Shown: positions 17,684 through 26,736 of the stretch, piece by piece | Numbering within the stretch: the stretch's first letter is position 1 | Layout of the letters: every line of letters starts with the position of its first letter | NCBI RefSeq assembly: GCF_015074785.1 | Contig: NZ_CP042464.1 | Span: 1,736,001 to 1,800,000, forward strand | From: Segatella copri | GTDB lineage: Bacteria; Bacteroidota; Bacteroidia; Bacteroidales; Bacteroidaceae | Length of the DNA: 64,000 nucleotides | Direction: 5' to 3' | Position numbers and translations under genes: made by a program | Notes under the pieces: model-generated | Seen by the model: the letters and a program-made list of their open reading frames with translations, nothing else | Databases searched by the model: none | Told to the model about the DNA's origin: nothing

Positions 17684-18751
17684 ATGAAGCATACTAAGTT
17701 TTTTATCTTCGCGCTCGTTGCTGCGATGACGTTCTCTGCCTGCGGCACTGACGATACCCTGCAGTTCTATTTTCCTGAAAATGGCGGTAATACGGGTGGC
17801 GGTAATACGGGTGGTGGAAGCACGGGTGGCAATACCGGTGGTGAATCAACCGACAAGAACAATACAAACAAGAATGTGGCTACTGCCAACATGCCACAAG
17901 TGGTAAGAAACGCTATCGGCGGTCTGGAGTTTCCAAAGCTCAAGAACAATGGCAGCAGCTATGCCATCGTTCACATGGATAATACAACAGGTATGTTGAA
18001 CTATTCTACAGAATGGGATGACAACATGAAGAGCCAGAGATGGAGCTGCTATACTTTCCATACAGGAAACACAGCATCGAACGTTGACAGATGGAAACCT
18101 GGTCAGGGCGAGCGCAAGTATCCATGGGATACGGATCTGAAAGAACAATGGGGAATTACAGATTTTACAGAAGACCCTACTCCTACAGCTCAAGGCTTTG
18201 ACCATGGTCATATCTGCCCTTCTGCTGACCGCAAACTCAATCTGACACAGCAGAAACAGACATTCTTCATGACCAACATGCAGCCTCAATATGCCAATTT
18301 CAACCAGCGTGGAACATGGTATAAAATGGAGGAAGATCTTCGTACCAAAGCTCCAAAGATTGATTCTGACACCCTGTTTATCGTAAAGGGTGGAACTATC
18401 GACCCGGTAGGCAGCGAGAGTAATCTCCTGGGCTGGAAGAAGAATGGTGCTTCTAGCGAAACCCAGAAGCCAGGCTATATCCCAATACCAAAGTATTTCT
18501 TTGTAGCTGTACTGAAAAAGGAGCTAAACAAGAGCACCAACCAGTATACATACAGCGCTTTCGGCTACTGGTTCCCTCACGAGAACAAGGCATTTGAAAA
18601 AGGCGACCAGCTCGGCAACTATGTCGTAAACATCAAGACGCTGGAAGACAAAACCGGTATCGACTTCTTCTGTAATCTCCCTGATGAAATAGAGAAGGAA
18701 GTGGAAAACGTAGATGCAGAAGCTCTCAAGAAACTTTGGGGCTTTAAATAA
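17684..18751 (+). CDS. DNA/RNA non-specific endonuclease (NUC1-type) lipoprotein
   Basis: 355 residues from the ATG at 17684. An in-frame ATG at 17567 would bury the signal peptide and lies inside the L31 terminator region, so it was rejected. Lipobox FSAC gives Cys20. A low-complexity linker follows (GGNTGGGNTGGGSTGG type), then a beta-beta-alpha-metal nuclease domain with the catalytic motif D-H-G-H (173-176) in FDHGHICPSADR (family DRGH; Arg is replaced by His) and the Asn-bearing helix FFMTNMQPQ. The expected role is cleavage of DNA and RNA outside the cell or at its surface. It is the second extracellular nuclease within 8 kb of the OB-fold lipoproteins. Confidence 0.88.
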   Translation: MKHTKFFIFALVAAMTFSACGTDDTLQFYFPENGGNTGGGNTGGGSTGGNTGGESTDKNNTNKNVATANMPQVVRNAIGGLEFPKLKNNGSSYAIVHMDNTTGMLNYSTEWDDNMKSQRWSCYTFHTGNTASNVDRWKPGQGERKYPWDTDLKEQWGITDFTEDPTPTAQGFDHGHICPSADRKLNLTQQKQTFFMTNMQPQYANFNQRGTWYKMEEDLRTKAPKIDSDTLFIVKGGTIDPVGSESNLLGWKKNGASSETQKPGYIPIPKYFFVAVLKKELNKSTNQYTYSAFGYWFPHENKAFEKGDQLGNYVVNIKTLEDKTGIDFFCNLPDEIEKEVENVDAEALKKLWGFK

Positions 18752-18770
18752 ATCAGGCTATATACAAACA

Positions 18771-18810
18771 AAGAATCCGCTCTCTCAAATCAATGAGAGA
18801 GCGGATTCTT
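18771..18810. terminator. Bidirectional terminator between convergent genes
   Basis: A 17-bp perfect stem (AAGAATCCGCTCTCTCA and its complement) with a 6-nt loop lies between the nuclease and the minus-strand lipoprotein. T-rich sequence lies on both outer sides. Confidence 0.85.
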
Positions 18811-18822
18811 GGGTTTATATCA

Positions 18823-19539
18823 TCATCTTCTCGGCAACTTCTTGATAGCATGTGGCATGAATGCCCTGCCGGTAGCCTTACCGAAGCTAGGAGCTACGGA
18901 ATCGGTTGCAGCAGAACGGGTCTTCTTACGGGCTCCACTCGGATCGTAACGCTCCAAATCGATATACATCACATCACCCTTAGCCTTACCTGTTCCTATC
19001 ATATAACCATAGAACACATCCTGGCCCTTTTCATCACCCAGATAGAAACCATACTGCTTAGCACCTGCATCCATCACATAGGTAGCACCAGAATCATTAT
19101 AACGGATATAAATATCACCATTCTTATCGATGTACCAGGTAAACTTCAGAGTCTGGGATTCATTGCTACCATCATCGGCATAATCCACTTCTACACCATT
19201 ACCACTGAGCGAGTTAACCTTATCACCCGCCTGATAGAACGTCATCTCGGCATTGAAACTGTAGTTATTGCGAGACTGACCGTCCTCAGCAAGTTCAGAG
19301 AGCATCACAGAGCCTCTCCAGTCGCCAGTAAGAGTCTGAGCTTCCAACAGCAGGTCATCATCCTGAGAGCCGTTAGAACCGTTGTTCCAGTCGCCCTGGT
19401 TCCATCCCCAGCCACCATGATTATAGTCATCATACCAGTAATAATCATCATGCCAGTAATAATCATCATCACATGAGGTAAATGAGAAAGATGCTGCAGC
19501 TATCGCCATCCACATCCATATCCTATTAAACTTTTTCAT
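18823..19539 (-). CDS. Lipoprotein with Tyr/Trp/Asp-rich N-terminal tail
   Basis: 238 residues with lipobox FTSC followed directly by DDD. The mature N-terminus is extremely rich in Asp, Tyr, Trp and Asn (DDDYYWHDDYYWYDDY, then GGWGWNQGDWNNGSNGS). A beta-rich domain follows, lipocalin-like in pattern (LTGDWRGSVML ... FTWYIDKNGDIYIRYND). It is a paralogue of the next upstream gene, with the same start MKKF, the same lipobox and the same G-W-x-G strand, and is co-transcribed with it (38-nt gap). The function is unknown; binding of a cation or ligand by the acidic/aromatic tail is possible but not shown. Confidence 0.7.
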   Translation of the reverse strand: MKKFNRIWMWMAIAAASFSFTSCDDDYYWHDDYYWYDDYNHGGWGWNQGDWNNGSNGSQDDDLLLEAQTLTGDWRGSVMLSELAEDGQSRNNYSFNAEMTFYQAGDKVNSLSGNGVEVDYADDGSNESQTLKFTWYIDKNGDIYIRYNDSGATYVMDAGAKQYGFYLGDEKGQDVFYGYMIGTGKAKGDVMYIDLERYDPSGARKKTRSAATDSVAPSFGKATGRAFMPHAIKKLPRR

Positions 19540-19577
19540 ATCTTGTTTCCTTTCTTCAAACTAAATTCCTTATTGCC

Positions 19578-20189
19578 TTACTTCACTACAAAACGGCGAA
19601 CAGGCTTCTGATTATCATCTGCCACCTTAACATACTCTACAGAATCCTTAGCTCCGCGAGAAACAATCTGGGTGTTCTCCAAGCCCGAATGCTGCTTGCT
19701 GTAGCCCCAGCCATCATCGTAGTCCCAATCGTAGCCCCAGTCATAATCGCGCCAGTTATAGCTGTAAGAATCACGATAAAGTTCGAAATAAGCACGGTTG
19801 CCGTTATCAGCCTCTACATATCCAGAGAACTTGCGGTCGCCCAGAGCATAGTCGTAAATCACAACATCGCTACCCTCATCGAGAAGAGAGATATAGATGT
19901 TTCTGTTGCGAACTGTCCAGTTAATACGGTTTGCTATATAATTGTTGCCATGCCAGTAATTTCTATCAAAGTAATCGATCCAATAGCCTGTACCGGAATA
20001 GATGCCATCATTCTGGTCGAATCGGATTACCGAGTAGAGGGCATTGTGATTACCATATTCTACCAACATATTACCCTTCCATGTACCATCGAGGGTGTAT
20101 GCAATATCAGAATCATCATCACATGAGGTGAATGAGATACTCATCAAAGCTATGAAAGCCATTGTGAGAAGAGTAGTAAACTTTTTCAT
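19578..20189 (-). CDS. Lipoprotein paralogue with Tyr/Trp/Asp-rich C-terminal region
   Basis: 203 residues. Lipobox FTSC followed by DDDSD. A beta-rich domain opens LDGTWKGNMLVEY and contains INWTVRNRNIYISLLDEG, matching the order of strands in the downstream paralogue. Here the aromatic/acidic segment (DYDWGYDWDYDDGWGY) sits near the C-terminus rather than the N-terminus. It is first in the two-gene operon, with a consensus promoter at 20276-20306. I do not recognise the family. Confidence 0.7.
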   Translation of the reverse strand: MKKFTTLLTMAFIALMSISFTSCDDDSDIAYTLDGTWKGNMLVEYGNHNALYSVIRFDQNDGIYSGTGYWIDYFDRNYWHGNNYIANRINWTVRNRNIYISLLDEGSDVVIYDYALGDRKFSGYVEADNGNRAYFELYRDSYSYNWRDYDWGYDWDYDDGWGYSKQHSGLENTQIVSRGAKDSVEYVKVADDNQKPVRRFVVK

Positions 20190-20586
20190 ATCAATTTATC
20201 AGTTAAGTTATTTATATTCTTATATCTTCTAATTATTGAGCTCTCGAAGAACAGCATTCTTTCTTAAACTCGATGCAAAGGTAGTGGATTTTTCGTCTGC
20301 ATCAAAGGGGAAAAGGATACAAACTGAGGGGGAAATCCCTATTCTTTCAAAAACAACCGCCTTTTTTGATGGTGTTTCTTTCAGTTTTGATGATATTTCT
20401 TTCTCTGTATCAAAGATTTAACACCTTCTTAACACATTGTATCGATATTTTTCGTATCTTTGCATCATAAATAAGTAATTATTCAAAGAACATGCTTTTA
20501 GCACAAAGCAAATTCTAAGAATGCGCTCACAAAATGAGTTTCAACAGTTTATTAATTATACGTTAAACCTTTAAAATTATTAAGTT
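20190..20586. other. Divergent intergenic region (397 bp)
   Basis: No gene. It holds the minus-strand promoter at 20276-20306 and a plus-strand -7 box TATCTTTG at 20455-20462 (no good -33 box), which would give the secreted protein gene a leader of about 115 nt. Confidence 0.5.
20276..20306 (-). promoter_or_regulatory. Promoter of the lipoprotein pair
   Basis: On the minus strand TTTG (20303-20306), 19 nt, TACCTTTG (20276-20283). The leader is about 80 nt. Confidence 0.7.
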
Positions 20587-21795
20587 ATGAACAAATTTTT
20601 ACGCTATTCATTATCATTGGTTCTGGCGTTCGTAGCTAGCGTTACGTTTGCACAGGAAGTAACTTTTGACTTTGACAATAATTACAAAACACTCTTCCCA
20701 GAACTGACAGGTACATCTTCTTCAGATTCTAAAGATGGAGATATCACCAAAGCCATGACATGTACAACTAATGGCATTTCTGTAACAGTTTCTGCAAAAA
20801 CTTCTGGTTCGAATGAAAACCGAATCTGGAGTACTTCACCACGTCTCAGAATGTACAGTGGAACGCTTACGATTCAAGCACCTGCAGACAAGAAGATTGC
20901 TTCTATCGACATTATTAATGGAAAATGGAATGATAAGAACAAAGCTGACGTAGGTACTAACAATAAAGGTTCTTGGACAGGTGATGCAAACAAAGTTGTA
21001 TTTACAATTGCTGGCAATACCCAAGTCAAGTCTATCAAAGTTACACTCGCTGGTACCAAGATCGAGTACACCGATGCAGCAAGTGTAAAGGAACTCTTGG
21101 CTAACAATAAAGACGCTAAGGATTACATCAACCTCAAACTCACAAACGCAAAGGTATTATACGTAAACAGCTACAAGGGAACTGTAAATACTTACGTACG
21201 TGAAGGTGACACTGCTATCGAAATGAGAACTTTAGGAATCGATATGCCTGTAAACAGCATCATTAGCGGTACTGTTAAGGTAAATTTGGCTTATGACGCA
21301 GGAATTCCTTATCTGTCAGCAAGCAAGGAAACAAACGGCGAAAATCTCAAAATCACAGAGAGCAACGAAGCTGCTGAACCTGTTATTGCAACTGTAAAGG
21401 ACATCCTTGATGGCAAATACACCAACGACCTTATCAAGATTAAGGAGTTCACATTCAGCAAAGAAGAGTATACTGCAGGTAAATTCAACTACTATGCTAA
21501 TGATGGTGAAAACAAGATTATGATTTACGATAAGTTTAGCGGTATTGGTGGTGTTTCAAAATTAACAGAAGGAGAGAAATATACCTTAACCGGTATTTTC
21601 GGTGTAATATTCAGAAACATCCCTGAAGTTCTCCCTATCAAGGCTGTAGAAAAGTTTGAACCTACCGGCATCACTAACATAACAACAGATGAAGCTGCAA
21701 AGAACGCTCCTGTTTACGACCTCGCAGGCCAGAAGGTAACCAAGGCTTACAAGGGTGTAGTCATCAAGAACGGAAAGAAGATGATTCAGAAGTAA
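20587..21795 (+). CDS. Secreted protein with OB-fold-like repeats and a C-terminal sorting-like tail
   Basis: 402 residues. A signal peptide ends VTFAQ. A beta-sandwich (about 25-155, containing RLRMYSGTLTIQAPADKKI) is followed by two OB-fold-like units (about 160-260 and 265-355). The C-terminus has the form VYDLAGQKV ... KGVVIKNGKKMIQK, the pattern typical of secreted Prevotella/Bacteroidetes proteins and similar to type IX secretion sorting domains. It is transcribed alone, with its own terminator. The ligand is unknown. The OB-like units echo those in the lipoproteins at 14.2-16.9 kb. Confidence 0.65.
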   Translation: MNKFLRYSLSLVLAFVASVTFAQEVTFDFDNNYKTLFPELTGTSSSDSKDGDITKAMTCTTNGISVTVSAKTSGSNENRIWSTSPRLRMYSGTLTIQAPADKKIASIDIINGKWNDKNKADVGTNNKGSWTGDANKVVFTIAGNTQVKSIKVTLAGTKIEYTDAASVKELLANNKDAKDYINLKLTNAKVLYVNSYKGTVNTYVREGDTAIEMRTLGIDMPVNSIISGTVKVNLAYDAGIPYLSASKETNGENLKITESNEAAEPVIATVKDILDGKYTNDLIKIKEFTFSKEEYTAGKFNYYANDGENKIMIYDKFSGIGGVSKLTEGEKYTLTGIFGVIFRNIPEVLPIKAVEKFEPTGITNITTDEAAKNAPVYDLAGQKVTKAYKGVVIKNGKKMIQK

Positions 21796-21823
21796 TCAAA
21801 TTCAAAACAACATATCCCTACTG

Positions 21824-21857
21824 CTCCTCCGATATTCATTTATCGGGGGAGTTTTTT
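21824..21857 (+). terminator. Terminator of the secreted protein gene
   Basis: CTCCTCCGATA / TATCGGGGGAG with one G·T pair, followed by TTTTTTG. Confidence 0.85.
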
Positions 21858-22027
21858 GTTAGGCATAACATAAGAAGGAACCACCAGCAAATCAACCAAA
21901 TATTACCCCTATAACACGAAAAGTGGAATAATTTAATGCAATAACATAAAAAAATACACCTAAAACTACGATATCTCATTTATTTTCACTACCTTTGTTG
22001 CGATTAATAAACGTATACGAATAAAAA

Positions 22028-25000
22028 ATGATGAAAAGAAAATTATATATCACCTTATTAGGACTGCTCTCTACTATCATGACAGCAGCAGTACCCTACT
22101 GCGATGTGAGAAAATTCTCTATCACAGACGGACTCGCAGCCAATACCATCTCAGACCTGAAACAAGGTAAAGACAACCTCATGTGGTTCAGTACATGGAA
22201 CGGACTGTCGTTCTATGACGGCTACAGCTTCCATACATTCAGAGATAACCCCGATGATATTGATGTCCTGTCAACCAATCGTATACTGAAAATAGAACCA
22301 TCCTATAACAACAGCGTATGGTGTATCACATACGACCACCAGCTCTACATATACGATACCCACTTCTGCCAGTTCTTTGCTGTAGGACAGAAATTCAGCG
22401 AACTGTTCAACATCGACCTGCGCGTGAGCCAGGTATACCCATTGAAAAACGGAGCTACATGGTTTACTTCAGAAGATGGAAAATACATCATCCGATCAAC
22501 AGGCAGAACCTTTGATGAACGGAATATAGAACTCATAAAAGAAGGAGAAAAGGGACTCAGAAGCGGAAATGTATGGGACATCCATCGAGATATACACGGA
22601 AGAGAATGGGTGCTTACCGACAAAGGCGCATACATATACAACTCGAAATTCCCAAGCCAGCTGCCTTTCAAATGGCTCAGAGGGGTGGGAGAAGATGAGT
22701 TCCTGGCAACTGAAGATGGTAAACTGGCAAAATATGACCTGCAGAACCGACTCACCATGATACCAATGCCAGAAGGCGTAACCCGTATCAACCAACTGAA
22801 AAATACAGGTTACCAGCTCCTGATAGCAACCAATCTGGGTGTGATCATCTATAACCCGCGCACCTTCAAGTTTGATGTCATCAACGTACAGAGCCCGAGT
22901 CAGCCTCTGGCAGAGGTAAAGAAGATTTATACCGATGATTTCGGCATGGTATGGGCATTCACTGACGGCATGGGAGTAACCCTCGTCAATCCGAAGACCG
23001 GACAGAAACAGTGGCTCTTTGCCGACCAGGACGACCCGATGGACCGCACAACCTGCGAAAGCAATTTCATCACACAAGATGAACACAAGACCCTCTGGGT
23101 AGTGCCAAGAGGAGGAACCTTCAGTTATTTTGACCGCAAGGCAGGAAAACTGGTGCCTTATCTGCTGAAAAGCAATTCATCGGGCAACTACCGCATACCG
23201 AAGATTACGAAATATGTACTCTCAGACCAGGGAATCCTCTGGCTGACAGGCTCTCACGACCTGACACAGGTAGTCTTCAAATATCACCCTTACATTATCA
23301 ACAAGCTGGATGTGGGCGAAGACGAAGTGTTCTCGGTGAATGCATCGCCAGACGGACATATCTGGGCAGGCTATCACAATGGAGTAATCCAGGTACTCAA
23401 CGCCACCTACCAGCGTATCGGATACCTTTCGCCAAGCGGACAGATTGTGCCACAGCAGGTAAACTTCGCCGAAACGGGCATCTTCGCCATCCACTTCGAT
23501 ATCAAGGGAAGAACATGGATAGGAACCAACGGAAACGGTGTATATCTGATAGACAAAATGCAGGTAAGACACTTTACCTACGATGCAAACAACCCCGCTT
23601 CACTGCCATTCGACAAGGTATTCGACATCGTAGCCGACCGCACCGGACGCATCTGGATAGGTACCTATGGTGGCGGTATTGCCCTGGTAAATGAGGCGGC
23701 AGACGGCAGTATCAGCTTCATCAGTAAACGAAACGGACTGCCTTGGGAGAAGCAGCATTACGACTGCGTACGCCGCATCTGCTGCACCACTTCGGGAACC
23801 ATTCTCGTAGGTACTACAGATGGTCTCATCACCTTCAGTGATGCCTTTACAAACGCAAGGAAGATTAATTATTACAAGACCTATTACATACCGAACGATA
23901 CAACAAGTCTGGCTGCAAACGATGTAAACAGCATCATGGAGCATACCAGCGGCAAGATGTATATCTCGCAACAGGGCGGTATGATGGAAGAGATTGTGAG
24001 CAAATCGCTCCTGCAAGACAACCTGAAGATGAAATACTTCCATGCCATCGATGTTAACGAAGGCATCGTACAGGGCATGGTAGAAGACAACCAGGGAAGA
24101 ATCTGGGTAATCAGAGAATCGAGTATCGACTGCGTAAACCCGAAAACGGGCCAGTGCAACGTGTTCGGACCTAACGACTTCGACTTCAACATGTCGTTCT
24201 CGCAAAGCCGCCCTTACCACGATCCGGCAAGCAACAACATATCGGTAGGTAGCCCTATGGGACTGATTACCTTCAATCCGGCTACGCTGAAGAAGAGCAA
24301 CTACCAGCCTAAAGTCATCTTCAGTTCCCTCCATTATAGCGGAGAGAAGGAGTCGGAACCTATCCTGCACAAGGAAAAAGTGGTGATTCCAGCCAACAAA
24401 CGAAATCTGACCATCACCTTCGCATCACTCGACTATCAGCGCAAGTATCAGACCAGATACCTCTATCGCATAGATGGTTATACAGCTCCAGGCGAGTGGA
24501 TATCGAACGGAAGCAGCAATGTCATCGGCTTCAACCGTATCAATCATGGCGATTACGTACTCAAGGTGAGAGCCACCAACTCGCATGGTGTATGGAGCAA
24601 GTATGTGGCAGAACTGCCTATCGAAGTGCGCCCTACCTTCTGGGAAAGCATCTGGGGCAAGTTTCTCATGCTGCTCCTGCTCTTCGGTATCGTAGGCGCA
24701 ATCTTCTATACCTACAACCAGCGCCAACGCGAGAACATAACCCACGAGATGAGCGTGCTGAAGAACGAACTCTACAACGATGCTGCCAACCGTCTGAGAA
24801 CCCCACTAACGCTCATCGGAGCCCCGGTAAGAACCATTCTGGATACCGAGCCGGGTATCACCCGAAAGGGCAAGGAACTGCTGAGAATGATAGCAGACAA
24901 TGCTAACGAGATGCTGGTAATGCTGGACAAGGTTCAGAGATACGGCAACAAGGCAGACTTCCATACGAACAGCGGTCTGACCGAGGAAGATTACGACCTG

Positions 25001-26029
25001 GCAGAAAGAGAAAAAGCGAATGGCCAGATTGACGACCACAATGCATCTGACTATCTGGAAGGAACCAACAAACAGAAAGAAGAAAAGGATGCAGAGGCTG
25101 AACGCCTGGAAGAAATGGGCAAGGAACAGGAAACTGCACAGGAAGAAGCGGAACAAAAAGACCAGACGATACTGGTAGTAGAAGACAATGCCGACCTGCG
25201 CAAGTTCCTCTACAGCATCCTCTCGCCTACCTATAACGTGCTGCTCGCAGAGAACGGAAAGGCTGGTTTAGTGATGGTCCGCAAGGAGATACCAGACTTT
25301 ATCCTCACGGACGTTACCATGCCTGTGATGGATGGTTTGTCGATGATTCACGAGATCAAGCAGGATACCACCCTCAACAACATCCCAGTGATGATTCTCT
25401 CGGCCAAGGCAAGCGTAGAAGACCAGCAGCGAGGCTTTGATGAAGGTATTGTTGCCTATATCACCAAGCCATTCTCTACCCCTTATCTGCTCGGCAGAAT
25501 AGAGGCTATCCTCACCCAGCGCCGCAACATTCAGATGGATGTCATCAGAAAACTGAAGGAAACTGGCGATAAAGATGCCATAGCAGCCCTACGAATACTG
25601 CCTACAGCAGCTCCTCTGCCTGCTCTTAACCAGGCTGAAACTAGTGCCGAGAACAAAGCGGTTGACCCAAGCAGCGAACTGGCATTTATGGCGGCACAGA
25701 TTCAAGACAGAACCATGATGCGTGTCTTCTGGTTTGTTGTTGAAAATGCAGGCAACCCGGGACTCAAGATTGATGACATCTCGAACGAAATCGGTATGAG
25801 CCGAAGCGTACTATATAATAAGGTGAAAGCAACAACTGGAATGACACCGGTAGACTTCGTTCGCCATATACGTATCAAGAAGGCATGCGAGATGTTGCGC
25901 AATACAGACAATACTCTGACCAGTATCTCCTTCGCAGTAGGTTTCACCGACCCTAAGTATTTCTCGAAGGTATTCAAGAAAGAAACGGGTATCGTGCCTA
26001 CTGAATACCGAAACAGAACGCAGGGATAG
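22028..26029 (+). CDS. Hybrid-two-component-like one-protein regulator with a dead, truncated kinase module
   Basis: 1333 residues. Order: signal peptide (to about 21); a two-bladed-propeller periplasmic sensor of Reg_prop repeats (for example GLAANTISDLKQGKDNLMWF, DIKGRTWIGTNGNGVYLI, DRTGRIWIGTYGGGI); a Y_Y_Y domain (to about 870); one membrane helix (about 878-897); a HisKA-like helix; a Glu/Lys-rich linker; a receiver domain (about 1046-1165) with phospho-acceptor Asp1095 (LTDVTMPVMDG) and Lys in ITKPF; and an AraC-type DNA-binding domain (about 1235-1333). In the HisKA H-box, Asn921 replaces the phospho-accepting His (AANRLRTPL instead of SHELRTPL). The HATPase domain is absent: only about 125 residues separate the H-box from the receiver. 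It cannot autophosphorylate by the normal route. It is transcribed alone; its target is unknown, and the adjacent secreted protein and nuclease genes are candidates. Confidence 0.88.
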   Translation: MMKRKLYITLLGLLSTIMTAAVPYCDVRKFSITDGLAANTISDLKQGKDNLMWFSTWNGLSFYDGYSFHTFRDNPDDIDVLSTNRILKIEPSYNNSVWCITYDHQLYIYDTHFCQFFAVGQKFSELFNIDLRVSQVYPLKNGATWFTSEDGKYIIRSTGRTFDERNIELIKEGEKGLRSGNVWDIHRDIHGREWVLTDKGAYIYNSKFPSQLPFKWLRGVGEDEFLATEDGKLAKYDLQNRLTMIPMPEGVTRINQLKNTGYQLLIATNLGVIIYNPRTFKFDVINVQSPSQPLAEVKKIYTDDFGMVWAFTDGMGVTLVNPKTGQKQWLFADQDDPMDRTTCESNFITQDEHKTLWVVPRGGTFSYFDRKAGKLVPYLLKSNSSGNYRIPKITKYVLSDQGILWLTGSHDLTQVVFKYHPYIINKLDVGEDEVFSVNASPDGHIWAGYHNGVIQVLNATYQRIGYLSPSGQIVPQQVNFAETGIFAIHFDIKGRTWIGTNGNGVYLIDKMQVRHFTYDANNPASLPFDKVFDIVADRTGRIWIGTYGGGIALVNEAADGSISFISKRNGLPWEKQHYDCVRRICCTTSGTILVGTTDGLITFSDAFTNARKINYYKTYYIPNDTTSLAANDVNSIMEHTSGKMYISQQGGMMEEIVSKSLLQDNLKMKYFHAIDVNEGIVQGMVEDNQGRIWVIRESSIDCVNPKTGQCNVFGPNDFDFNMSFSQSRPYHDPASNNISVGSPMGLITFNPATLKKSNYQPKVIFSSLHYSGEKESEPILHKEKVVIPANKRNLTITFASLDYQRKYQTRYLYRIDGYTAPGEWISNGSSNVIGFNRINHGDYVLKVRATNSHGVWSKYVAELPIEVRPTFWESIWGKFLMLLLLFGIVGAIFYTYNQRQRENITHEMSVLKNELYNDAANRLRTPLTLIGAPVRTILDTEPGITRKGKELLRMIADNANEMLVMLDKVQRYGNKADFHTNSGLTEEDYDLAEREKANGQIDDHNASDYLEGTNKQKEEKDAEAERLEEMGKEQETAQEEAEQKDQTILVVEDNADLRKFLYSILSPTYNVLLAENGKAGLVMVRKEIPDFILTDVTMPVMDGLSMIHEIKQDTTLNNIPVMILSAKASVEDQQRGFDEGIVAYITKPFSTPYLLGRIEAILTQRRNIQMDVIRKLKETGDKDAIAALRILPTAAPLPALNQAETSAENKAVDPSSELAFMAAQIQDRTMMRVFWFVVENAGNPGLKIDDISNEIGMSRSVLYNKVKATTGMTPVDFVRHIRIKKACEMLRNTDNTLTSISFAVGFTDPKYFSKVFKKETGIVPTEYRNRTQG

Positions 26030-26047
26030 CCCGCATAATTACAGATG

Positions 26048-26080
26048 AAAGCAGTCATCATTACTGATGGCTGCTTTTAT
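26048..26080 (+). terminator. Terminator of the hybrid-like regulator
   Basis: AAAGCAGTCATCA / TGATGGCTGCTTT (one mismatch-type pair), loop TTAC, then a T-rich tail. Confidence 0.8.
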
Positions 26081-26309
26081 CTGTTTTGACAAAAAATAAT
26101 ACATATTACAGAACATATCTTCAGTTGTTGTCGGGCACAGCCTTCTTCGTTATCGTACACAGCAAAACGTTCAAGCAAGGAAAAAAGCAGAATAGTCATA
26201 AAATTGAGCCGTTTTGCTTAGTTTTTTGACCGAATATTGCAAAAAAGTATAAAAATGGGGGGGTATTTGATTAATTTTCCCTTTTTACTGAAAAAAAGCT
26301 GAGAAAAAG

Positions 26310-26340
26310 TTTGGTGTTACAAGAAAATGTAGTACCTTTG
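26310..26340 (+). promoter_or_regulatory. Promoter upstream of a non-coding transcript
   Basis: TTTGG (26310-26314), 18 nt, TACCTTTG (26333-26340). No start codon leading to a credible protein lies before the terminator at 26429-26466. Confidence 0.7.
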
Positions 26341-26346
26341 CAACAA

Positions 26347-26460
26347 GTTCTTAGAAAAGTTAAATGATAGATTAATCGTAAACCTCTTTTTCTTTGTTTT
26401 TTTGAGGAAAAAGAGGTAAAGAAAAAGGAATGCAGGGTTTGTGAAAATCCTGCATTTTTT
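26347..26460 (+). ncRNA. Candidate small RNA of about 115 nt
   Basis: Bounded by a consensus promoter (26310-26340) and an intrinsic terminator (26429-26466). Inside is an 11-bp perfect hairpin ACCTCTTTTTC/GAAAAAGAGGT (26382-26392 / 26407-26417). There is no coding potential. The family is not recognised; the ends are predicted from the signals only. Confidence 0.55.
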
Positions 26461-26466
26461 ATTTTT
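26429..26466 (+). terminator. Terminator of the candidate small RNA
   Basis: The 8-bp stem AATGCAGG/CCTGCATT is followed by TTTTTTATTTTT. Confidence 0.8.
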
Positions 26467-26736
26467 CCATCTTTCATGCAGGCCGTTATGTAGTCTTATA
26501 ATCTACACACCTTTCTATTCACAAACCCAATTATCTACGGAATCTATATACTCTTAACTGCGATACTATCTACATTATATATATTACGCTCATTCCTTCA
26601 TCTATGATTTTGTTCGATTTTTAGAATTTTTAAAAAAACTATTGAAGTATTCTAAGAGAAAAGTAGTATCTTTGCACTCTAGATCATATAAGTTGAGATC
26701 GGAAATATAGATAACACATACATAAAGATAAAAAAA

